Shown: piece after piece, positions 58,021 through 64,000 of the stretch
Position numbering within the stretch: the first letter of the stretch is position 1
How the letters are laid out: each line of letters opens with the position of its first letter
IMG/VR virus record: IMGVR_UViG_3300009508_000011
Location: 1-64,000 of that record
Direction: 5' to 3' (one strand)
DNA from: a virus
DNA: 64,000 nt
Program-made: the position numbers and the translations under genes
The notes under the pieces: generated by a model
Database searches by the model: none
The model's input: only the letters and a program-made list of their open reading frames with translations
Told to the model about the DNA's origin: nothing

Positions 58021-58509
58021 GTTGTAGTTCTCTAACCACATATTTATCGGGGTAAGACTAGCCACCGTAAATGGTTCATATTTATCACTATAGTCTCTCT
58101 CCACAGTGAAGTAATCAATCTCGGTTAAGATACCATCGAAGGTAGCACCAGAAACACCGATGGAATAATCCACATCTTCAAGTATTCCTATCCTAGGGTT
58201 ATAACCTAATACCTCACCAATTAACATCATCTCCCCTGAGTCTGCACATCTACTAATTGATAAATTATTAACGTAACAGAAGGTAAGTTCATCAGTTGGG
58301 GTAGTACGGCAATGTACACCTATAGAATCTGCACTGAAGTCCGTAATGGTAGGTTCACCTGACACTAACCTAAAGAAGCTTCTACACTTTATATTTCTAA
58401 ATAGTACATCGTAACCATTGGGGTATAGTTCTTTTTCTAGAGTAAGAAGTTTAACATACCACTTACCTAGTAAACTATGTCCTTTATTTATTGTTCTAAA
58501 ATTAGACAC
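58018..58509 (-). CDS. Hypothetical protein, 163 aa, GTG start
   Basis: The GTG at 58509 follows AGGGGAATTGAA. The protein is beta-rich and contains several Cys (FRNIKCRSFFRLVSGEPTIT, IGVHCRTTPTDELTFCYVNN) that do not form a clear zinc motif. No membrane span. It follows the zinc-finger gene after a terminator. Function unknown. Confidence 0.6.
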   Translation of the reverse strand: MSNFRTINKGHSLLGKWYVKLLTLEKELYPNGYDVLFRNIKCRSFFRLVSGEPTITDFSADSIGVHCRTTPTDELTFCYVNNLSISRCADSGEMMLIGEVLGYNPRIGILEDVDYSIGVSGATFDGILTEIDYFTVERDYSDKYEPFTVASLTPINMWLENYN

Positions 58510-58530
58510 TTCAATTCCCCTTTAAGCAAA

Positions 58531-58558
58531 AAAATAATGGGGACGAGAATCCCCAATA
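58531..58558 (-). terminator. Terminator after the zinc-finger gene
   Basis: On the minus strand TGGGGA/TCCCCA pairs, is extended by AT pairs, and is followed by TTATTTTTTT. It lies 22 bases after the stop codon at 58581. Confidence 0.7.
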
Positions 58559-58580
58559 TTGTTCCCTTTTTTAGAGGGTC

Positions 58581-59048
58581 TTACTTAAGATTCCAAAACA
58601 CTCTCGATTGACCGTTGGTAGAACGACGAGCTGCCTGAGCATCTTTCTTAAGTCTACCTTTACTTGGTCTATTCTTCTTATCTGCTTTAACAGCACGAGG
58701 ATTAACACAAGCTGGATAGACATCCATTTCTTTCAGGTACATGGTATCACGCCCAAACTCTTTATAAGCCTCGTTACCAATGAGACCTGTATGAAGATGT
58801 TCGAGATTACCCACCTCGTTTATAAAGAACTCACCGTGCGGTAGGAATTTACGTTCAAACTTCCCATGCCACTCACCATTAAACTCTTTATGTTTCTCAC
58901 CAGATGGGTATTCCGTAGGAGCACATGCGCTACACTTAGCGATGCCTAAATCTTCAGGCTTATTCATGGACTCCATATTTTTACAATGATACCAGCCAAG
59001 GGCTGTATTTTCACTACAGCCACATACTTGACATTGGTATATACTCAT
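58581..59048 (-). CDS. Zinc-finger protein partner of the SSB-like gene, 155 aa
   Basis: The N-terminus carries a C-x2-C...H-C...C-x2-C cluster: C6 and C9 (YQCQVCGC), H21/C22 (WYHCKN), C39 and C42 (KCSAC). A WHGKF segment follows. This N-terminal pattern, ending in CSxC-P and a FxGxWHxKF motif, occurs in small uncharacterised phage proteins. The C-terminus is basic (RAVKADKKNRPSKGRLKKDA) and would suit nucleic-acid binding. The ATG at 59048 lies three bases after the stop of the SSB-like gene, so the two are expressed together. A role in DNA or RNA handling is inferred. Confidence 0.65.
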   Translation of the reverse strand: MSIYQCQVCGCSENTALGWYHCKNMESMNKPEDLGIAKCSACAPTEYPSGEKHKEFNGEWHGKFERKFLPHGEFFINEVGNLEHLHTGLIGNEAYKEFGRDTMYLKEMDVYPACVNPRAVKADKKNRPSKGRLKKDAQAARRSTNGQSRVFWNLK

Positions 59049-59051
59049 TCT

Positions 59052-59741
59052 TTAAAATGGTATATCTTTATCGAATCCATCATTACCACCAGATGGAGCA
59101 GGTTTACTGTAACTATTGTTATTATTGTTGTTGCTGTAGTTGTTACCACCACCCTGACCGCCGTGTTGACCACGTGGTGCAGGTTCTTTGTAAATAGCAG
59201 TAGCAACGTTAGCAAGCAACTCACCAACATGGTTAAAGTAACCACGAGTAAATAACTTAGATTCGAAATCTTTAGGTACAGGTTGACCTTCAGCATCGGT
59301 TAAGTTATGGAAGAATGGGGACTGCATGTAGAAAATCGCTTTAGGGCGGTCTTTAGCAACCAATGAGATGTAGATACGACCATCTTCAGCTTTACCGATT
59401 ACGGTCTTGGAAATTTCTACAGGTGTATCAGAACGCTTACCGCCAGGCCATAAGTAGTTCTTGTTAGAAATGTAATAGCGACAAGGACCTGCATGGTTAA
59501 CAACTTCTTCGCTAAGTTCAAGTAATGCACGTGCTGTACGGATATCCATAGCTGCACGGATTAAACCATTATCTTTATCACCTTCAACGCCAGTATAGAC
59601 ATCGATACGTGGATTGCCATCTTCAGTAAGATAGAATAGGAAAGAAGGTGCTTGTTTAGCTCCGTCAATCTTCTCGCCATACATACGAAGTTTCTGATGG
59701 TCCAAAGCGGTTTTGGTACGCTTTTTAAATTGTTGTGACAT
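59052..59741 (-). CDS. SSB-like nucleic-acid-binding protein with acidic DIPF tip (possibly ChmC-like)
   Basis: 229 aa. A globular domain (1-185) with beta segments (PSFLFYLTEDGNPRIDVYTG, DGRIYISLVAKDRPKAIFYM) is followed by a Gly/Asn/Ser/Pro linker (188-218) and the tip DGFDKDIPF. The tip matches the C-terminus of bacterial SSB (DFDDDIPF), which recruits replication and repair partners. The layout is that of a single-stranded nucleic-acid-binding protein. In nucleus-forming phages a Whirly-fold RNA-binding protein (ChmC) lies, as I recall, a few genes before the RNA polymerase block; position and disordered tail here would fit it too. The fold cannot be settled by eye. The ATG lies in a leader with AAGGAAT. 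It is coupled to the zinc-finger gene. Confidence 0.65.
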   Translation of the reverse strand: MSQQFKKRTKTALDHQKLRMYGEKIDGAKQAPSFLFYLTEDGNPRIDVYTGVEGDKDNGLIRAAMDIRTARALLELSEEVVNHAGPCRYYISNKNYLWPGGKRSDTPVEISKTVIGKAEDGRIYISLVAKDRPKAIFYMQSPFFHNLTDAEGQPVPKDFESKLFTRGYFNHVGELLANVATAIYKEPAPRGQHGGQGGGNNYSNNNNNNSYSKPAPSGGNDGFDKDIPF

Positions 59742-59883
59742 CGTTTAAATTCCTTACTAGGTTCTTATCAATAAATAGGAGAGCAGTGTAATTTTTCACC
59801 GTAATGCTAACTTATTCGTTTTGTTAATGAGTCAAGGCGACTACTATATAATCGCCTCAGTGTGTACTTTTTATACTAAGAAG

Positions 59884-60699
59884 TTATCTTGGTTTACTAC
59901 GTAACATTTCCCTAAGTAGGTCAGCTCCCAATTTATCAGTGAGCTTACTTAAGTCAGATTCAATCTTTGGTTTAGTAGTTATCGGAGACCATTTACGCTC
60001 CTTGGCCAATGTTATTAACTCAGTTTTAAGTTTACGTGGGTAGGCTGCAAAGCTTTCCCCGTCCCCAAATATCTGTAAAGTCATTGCGTTGAATGGCATA
60101 AGCTCCGTATCCTTACCAGACAGTTTACTGTTCCAGTAAGTTTTGTTTTTGACTTTGCCTGTATGCGATTCTAATAATTTACAAGATGGGAAACTATATT
60201 CTGATAATAAATCAATTGGTTGGTGTGTTAATAATAGTACGGGTCTATCTTCCCCGATTAACTTTATGTCAAAGATTTTAACCATCTCACCAAGTGCACC
60301 TACTACTTCTAATAGGGTTTCGTTGGTAAGCTGTAGTTCGTGTTTCTGCTTTGCTGTTTTATGACCTTTAGGCAATGCATGTTTGAAACACTTAGCCAAA
60401 CTTTTCTTCTCGGTGACATAATATACGACACGACGAGAATCATGACTCGCTTGTTGTATTATATCTCCAAGTAGTTGTACTTCTTCTAAGATAACAGGAG
60501 CGACATCCATAGGACTAATAGATATCTTCTCATCTGTCGACAAACAATTAAGGCAGTTACGAACTAGAGTACGTAGGTTAATCCAAATATCTCCAGACTC
60601 GCCACCTTCTTTTAAAACCACTTCCTCAATTGGGATAGCGGTAGGTACAGATACCGGGACTTGCTGTCCCAGTTCTCTGTTTAATAGTGCTGTATTCAT
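59884..60699 (-). CDS. Hypothetical protein, 271 aa
   Basis: The ATG at 60699 lies two bases after the stop of the phosphoesterase gene, so the genes are coupled. The protein has a mixed composition, with several Cys in the first 60 residues (TLVRNCLNCLSTDEK) and a central region ENDRPVLLLTHQPIDLLS-like in pattern (IGEDRPVLLLTHQPIDLLSE). The C-terminus is basic. No catalytic motif was recognised. As a partner of an SbcD-like nuclease it may act in recombination or DNA repair, an inference from context only. The 142-base gap before the SSB-like gene contains a promoter-like AT stretch and an AGGCGA/TCGCCT hairpin. Confidence 0.6.
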   Translation of the reverse strand: MNTALLNRELGQQVPVSVPTAIPIEEVVLKEGGESGDIWINLRTLVRNCLNCLSTDEKISISPMDVAPVILEEVQLLGDIIQQASHDSRRVVYYVTEKKSLAKCFKHALPKGHKTAKQKHELQLTNETLLEVVGALGEMVKIFDIKLIGEDRPVLLLTHQPIDLLSEYSFPSCKLLESHTGKVKNKTYWNSKLSGKDTELMPFNAMTLQIFGDGESFAAYPRKLKTELITLAKERKWSPITTKPKIESDLSKLTDKLGADLLREMLRSKPR

Positions 60700-60701
60700 A
60701 A

Positions 60702-61847
60702 TTACAATACTCCGTCAAGGAGACTTAACATCTCCTGTCTCTTAGGTGCATCTATATGTTCAAGACGACCCTCAAGTAAACGTTTGACAGATTCTTTAGT
60801 AATGTCTACGGTTTGATACTTAGTGACTAATTCCATCTTAGAATCATTAACCATATCCTCAGCCGCCTCACGATTAATTGTCCACTTCATGGTTTCCCAC
60901 ATCATTTCCAATTCACGTTTAGCAGTAGCTACTTCCGAACCAGCTCTTGCAATTATTCTGACATGTGAACCACCACGTAACTTCTCAAGACGTTCCTTTA
61001 AAACATCTAATGTGTCCGCTAGTGATAAGTCCAAACAATTTACCGTAATAAACTTAGTAGCCAAGTCATTTTCAACAAAGATGATATCATTAGGGGCATC
61101 TGCGTGTATCTTAACACGGTAATGTCCCTTAGCACCCTCTTCACCATGACACAATCTATCGAACGAACCATTTACTAAAACCATGGAATCGTATTTAGAT
61201 AGCTTATGTGAGCGTTGAGTGTGATGATGACCTATGTCGATAAAGTATTCTGTTATACCTAGGTATCTATCGGAAAGGTGATGTGAAATGTTTATGTGCT
61301 GTGGTATTTGAAATTCAAACAAACCGTGCATTACACTGAAGTCAACTTTCTTTAGACCTTGGTCATGTAACAGACCTTTAACCTGCTTCCAAGTATCGTT
61401 AGGGTCATGTTCCCATTCATCTGGTACATAGAGTACATTTATATCTAAAGACTCTATATATTCGATTGAGAGGTTCTCAACCCATCTGAAATCACATCTG
61501 GATTCCAGTAGCTCATGTATCTGTGTAAACATACAACCCTGCTTCCAGTCATGAGAGGGTGTCCCCTCAAGTAGACGCAAAACGATGTTATGTTTTTCAC
61601 ATAGTTGTAAAAGGTAGCGAATGAATATCTGAATCTCACCCACACCATTAAACGATAGATACAAGTTACGGTCGAAGAAGTCCCCAGCAATAAAGATTAC
61701 ATCTAATTCAGAAGTTTCTTTGTTGTTAGGGAATGCCTTATAAAGACCTTCAACGATGTTTACAGTTGGTACTCTAGGGTGACCAACATGAATGTCAGAA
61801 ATAAAAGCAGCGTTTAATTCACCGCGTTTAAGTCTTTTAGAAATCAA
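60702..61847 (-). CDS. SbcD/gp47-like metallophosphoesterase (DNA nuclease), 381 aa
   Basis: The metal-binding motifs of calcineurin-type phosphoesterases are in order: DIHVGH (18-23), GDFFDR (55-60), EGTPSHD (94-100, replacing GNHD), VMHGLF (172-177) and GHHHTQ (206-211). This is the pattern of SbcD/Mre11 and T4 gp47 nucleases, which cut DNA ends and work with an SMC-like ATPase. No ATPase partner is seen in the window. The start is a TTG at 61847 directly after the previous stop codon, with GAGG eight bases upstream; this is the first codon of the conserved region. The gene is in one operon with the genes at 61848 and 59884. Likely role in recombination and repair of phage DNA. Confidence 0.8.
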   Translation of the reverse strand: MISKRLKRGELNAAFISDIHVGHPRVPTVNIVEGLYKAFPNNKETSELDVIFIAGDFFDRNLYLSFNGVGEIQIFIRYLLQLCEKHNIVLRLLEGTPSHDWKQGCMFTQIHELLESRCDFRWVENLSIEYIESLDINVLYVPDEWEHDPNDTWKQVKGLLHDQGLKKVDFSVMHGLFEFQIPQHINISHHLSDRYLGITEYFIDIGHHHTQRSHKLSKYDSMVLVNGSFDRLCHGEEGAKGHYRVKIHADAPNDIIFVENDLATKFITVNCLDLSLADTLDVLKERLEKLRGGSHVRIIARAGSEVATAKRELEMMWETMKWTINREAAEDMVNDSKMELVTKYQTVDITKESVKRLLEGRLEHIDAPKRQEMLSLLDGVL

Positions 61848-62402
61848 TTACATTTCCTCAAAATCATCTTCATCCAATTGTGGTTGTGGAGCATCAGCCT
61901 TTATCTCACCAGCGGCTTTTACATTACCTATTGGTGGATATCCGTAATATTCAAGAATGGCATTCCATTGACGTATCTCATCAATATTTACACCTTCTTT
62001 AACCACCTTACTACCAAGGTTATCTACCAAGTACTTAACACCTAAACTTGGATGTCTATCTTGGTACTGCCTGGCTTCATTGGCTATTGTATTAGCACTT
62101 ACACGTGAGTCGACGTTAATAAGCGTTGGATGACGTTTAACCAAAGGTGGAACAATAAAGATAACCTCATTGTTCTTAATCACATTAACTGATTCGTAAG
62201 CTGTGCCCGAAATATCTAACCATGGAGATAGGTCGACATTCTTTTCCGTAGATACAAACATAGGTAAGTATTTACTACGGAATTCTGATTCAGGGATAGC
62301 TCTAACTATATTATCAGTCATTTCTGAGATACTCAACATTGCATCGACTAATTCGCTAGGCATTGTCATCTCATTTGTTTCGTAATCGTCTCTATCTGAC
62401 AT
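61848..62402 (-). CDS. Hypothetical acidic protein, 184 aa
   Basis: The ATG at 62402 lies inside the end of the 138-aa gene, an 11-base overlap, and its stop abuts the TTG of the phosphoesterase gene. The C-terminus is acidic (QPQLDEDDFEEM). The body is mixed, with no recognised motif. Gene packing ties it to the nuclease. It may be a partner or regulator of that enzyme; nothing in the sequence proves it. Confidence 0.6.
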   Translation of the reverse strand: MSDRDDYETNEMTMPSELVDAMLSISEMTDNIVRAIPESEFRSKYLPMFVSTEKNVDLSPWLDISGTAYESVNVIKNNEVIFIVPPLVKRHPTLINVDSRVSANTIANEARQYQDRHPSLGVKYLVDNLGSKVVKEGVNIDEIRQWNAILEYYGYPPIGNVKAAGEIKADAPQPQLDEDDFEEM

Positions 62403-62808
62403 CTACTGGTTCCCCATTATTAAGTTGGTCAACAACCGTCTCCAAGGAAGAGTTACGTACAGTTAATAGATACTGCATGTCTGCCTTAGAACCATCATTG
62501 ATGACCATACCACGAACAACTATGTTTAGTTGTGAACCTTCTTCCTTTATAGTAACGTTAATATCCACTGAGTCAAATTGCTTAGCCAGATATTCATCTA
62601 GTAGTTTTTGCATAGAACTTTGTAGTTGTACTAGATTGTTATTATATTCGGAGATGACCCACTGAATACTGGTTATCTTTTCAGAAAAGGTAACCGATTG
62701 AGAGAAATCACTTGAGAACGCATAGGCCATAGCAGCATCTAAGCGCTCTGGTACGTCCTCGTTATGTAGCCAACCCTTAGGTGACAGTTTAGGTATCGTT
62801 CTTTCCAT
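62392..62808 (-). CDS. Hypothetical protein, 138 aa
   Basis: The ATG at 62808 is preceded by GGAATG with a weak ribosome binding site (GGAG not present). The protein has a helical middle (VISEYNNNLVQLQSSMQKLL) and a beta C-terminal half (NVTIKEEGSQLNIVVRGMVI). No motif was recognised. It begins the operon that leads through the 184-aa gene to the SbcD-like nuclease. Its terminator-flanked start lies just downstream of the 201-aa gene. Confidence 0.55.
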   Translation of the reverse strand: MERTIPKLSPKGWLHNEDVPERLDAAMAYAFSSDFSQSVTFSEKITSIQWVISEYNNNLVQLQSSMQKLLDEYLAKQFDSVDINVTIKEEGSQLNIVVRGMVINDGSKADMQYLLTVRNSSLETVVDQLNNGEPVDVR

Positions 62809-62826
62809 TCTGGAATGACTCCATTA

Positions 62827-62851
62827 CAAAAAAGAAAGGGCGAACCCTTTC
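62827..62851 (-). terminator. Terminator after the 201-aa gene
   Basis: On the minus strand GAAAGGG-TTCG-CCCTTTC (62834-62851) is followed by TTTTTTG. It closes the gene ending at 62857. Confidence 0.75.
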
Positions 62852-62856
62852 CTCAA

Positions 62857-63462
62857 TTATAGTCTGTCGTTAAGACGAGACGTTGTGTCTTCACGACCGC
62901 GCTTCATCAACATACGTTGAGTTTGCCACGCTGCTTCAATGTCTACTTGCTGTTGGAAAGTTAAAACATCCTCATCAGCTGTGTATGATTCGAAGTAACT
63001 TGTACAACCACCACCATCTTCGTCTTCTATAAAGATTCCGTCAGTGACACGTCGATAATCGTAATGGTCTTCACCAATACGGTCAGGTTCCCAATCATCA
63101 TACTTATCAGAATAACCATCACATAGTTGGTCATTTCTCATTTGTCGTATAACTGGGTCAGCCATTAGCCAACGTTGCATAGTAGTTTTAGCTTGCTGTA
63201 GCCCGCCTAAATCACCAATATACTTAATGTCGTCTGTATCCCACATATGTCGGAACTTACGAGCTAAAGCTTCGGTGCGTCGGAATGCTTCATCACTTGT
63301 GGCACGTTCAACCATTTCTTTCTTTTCTTCGAAAAAGGTTCGTCCCATGTCGGTTAGGTTTTCCCAACCGCGAGAGAACTGTTCTTTGACATAGTCAACG
63401 GTTCCCTGATGTGGCATACCATAGACGGCAGCATCAAAAACGTCTAGCGAATCTATCTGCAT
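62857..63462 (-). CDS. Hypothetical protein, 201 aa
   Basis: The ATG at 63462 follows AAAAGGATACTAGA. The protein is charged, with a helical middle (RTFFEEKKEMVERATSDEAF) and an acidic central part containing Asp/Tyr repeats (YSDKYDDWEPDRIGEDHYDY). It ends QRMLMKRGREDTTSRLNDRL. No catalytic residues or metal site were recognised. It stands between a terminator and the partial gene at the window edge. Function unknown. Confidence 0.6.
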   Translation of the reverse strand: MQIDSLDVFDAAVYGMPHQGTVDYVKEQFSRGWENLTDMGRTFFEEKKEMVERATSDEAFRRTEALARKFRHMWDTDDIKYIGDLGGLQQAKTTMQRWLMADPVIRQMRNDQLCDGYSDKYDDWEPDRIGEDHYDYRRVTDGIFIEDEDGGGCTSYFESYTADEDVLTFQQQVDIEAAWQTQRMLMKRGREDTTSRLNDRL

Positions 63463-63520
63463 TCTAGTATCCTTTTATTGATTAAGCCTACCTATAAAGA
63501 TAGGCACTAGTGTAAATTTA

Positions 63521-64000
63521 CTATTTGGTTTTACTTTCTTTCTCTACTTCATCAAAGAACATATCCAATTCTTCCAGACGACGTTCAACGTCATCGTTCA
63601 GATGTGACATAAATTCTTTATTGAAGTGTTGCAGTGGTACAAAGATAATACTACGATGTACCTTTACGATATCATCACCCCACTCACCTTCTAAGTCGTC
63701 AGGTAAGTCACCAGGATAATATATGCCTATACGAGCTTTCATTCGTTCTTTTACGAACTCCATAGTCTCTTTATCTAGGCGGTAGTCACCCTGCTCAATT
63801 GAACATTCTGGATTATACAGCTCTATGTTCTCATTGTAACATAAAGAGTATACCTTAAGTTCATCCTCACTCATTGAACGTGGTGGGCGATGTAGAAAGA
63901 ATGGATTGTTAGGTAGTTGGTCACGTACAGATATAAAATTAGCACCTGCCATTTCCAACTCTTCTTTCTGTACATTAGTTTCTAGATTAGGGTAGTCGAA
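63521..64000 (-). CDS. 3' part of a hypothetical gene (5' end beyond the window), at least 159 aa
   Basis: The frame is open to the right edge of the window, so the start lies beyond 64000; a TTG at 63958 is the only in-window candidate near the N-terminus and has no ribosome binding site. The visible part is soluble and acidic, with PPRSMSEDELKVYSLCYNEN and a helical C-terminus (RRLEELDMFFDEVEKESKTK). A segment IGIYYPGDLPDDLEGEWGDD may be a beta turn region. No family was recognised. A GCCTA/TAGGC inverted repeat lies between this gene and the next. Confidence 0.6.
   Translation of the reverse strand, partial: FDYPNLETNVQKEELEMAGANFISVRDQLPNNPFFLHRPPRSMSEDELKVYSLCYNENIELYNPECSIEQGDYRLDKETMEFVKERMKARIGIYYPGDLPDDLEGEWGDDIVKVHRSIIFVPLQHFNKEFMSHLNDDVERRLEELDMFFDEVEKESKTK

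Noticed and set aside
1-64000. Chimallin (phage nucleus shell), PhuZ tubulin, large terminase, portal and tail sheath genes
   Set aside because: No product with the expected size and motifs (for example GGGTGTG for tubulin or terminase Walker and nuclease motifs) was found. Assignment to nucleus-forming phages therefore rests on the polymerase and structural genes.
1-64000. tRNA genes, integrase or insertion sequences
   Set aside because: No cloverleaf-like segments with a CCA end were seen in the short intergenic regions, and no transposase or recombinase motifs among the proteins.

Overview
The window is a dense, mostly minus-strand stretch of a lytic jumbo phage genome. No tRNA, integrase, insertion sequence or CRISPR array was seen. 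It most resembles the phiKZ-like nucleus-forming phages (Chimalliviridae). The clearest evidence is a multisubunit RNA polymerase split into separate half-subunits: a beta C-terminal half at 50325-52493, a beta-prime C-terminal half at 48319-50295, a second and different beta-prime C-terminal half at 42059-43315, and a candidate beta N-terminal half at 3625-5280. A phiKZ-type major capsid protein (7828-9951), inner-head proteins with S/A-x-E processing sites, a DnaB-like ATPase and an SF2 helicase fit the same picture. The SSB-like acidic tip (DIPF) of the protein at 59052-59741 suggests a Gram-negative host. The host genus cannot be read from the sequence.

Layout, right to left (the main direction of transcription). 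64000-57000: small unknown genes, an SbcD-like metallophosphoesterase, an SSB-like nucleic-acid-binding protein with a zinc-finger gene directly after it, and a large protein in the position of phiKZ gp68. 57000-46000: two proteins of unknown function, the beta and beta-prime C-terminal halves, the SF2 helicase and a follower gene. This order matches my memory of phiKZ gp68 to gp76. 46000-41000: a Dam-like methyltransferase with an altered catalytic motif and a plus-strand cassette carrying the second (probably virion) beta-prime half. 41000-29000: structural or assembly genes including a probable -1 frameshift gene (40672 to 38817), a membrane-anchored LysM transglycosylase, the exonuclease half of a family B DNA polymerase, an M48-like metalloprotease and an inner-head protein. 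29000-13000: baseplate and tail candidates on both strands, two more inner-head proteins and small accessory genes. 13000-1: a zinc-ribbon protein, the DnaB-like helicase, the capsid gene, the candidate beta N-terminal half and a large Gln-rich protein.

Regulation is unusually readable. Minus-strand genes are preceded by AT-rich cores of the ACATATATTATC or ACATATTAC type, and many share a leader ending TTTAAATAAAAGGAAA that carries the ribosome binding site. Three small genes share an almost identical 46-bp upstream element. Many transcription units end in a GC-rich hairpin followed not by a plain T-tract but by CTTTATGCCGT or CTTATGCCGT, on either strand. I did not recognise this terminator signature from known systems.

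All family assignments come from reading motifs by eye and from remembered phiKZ gene order. No database search was run.
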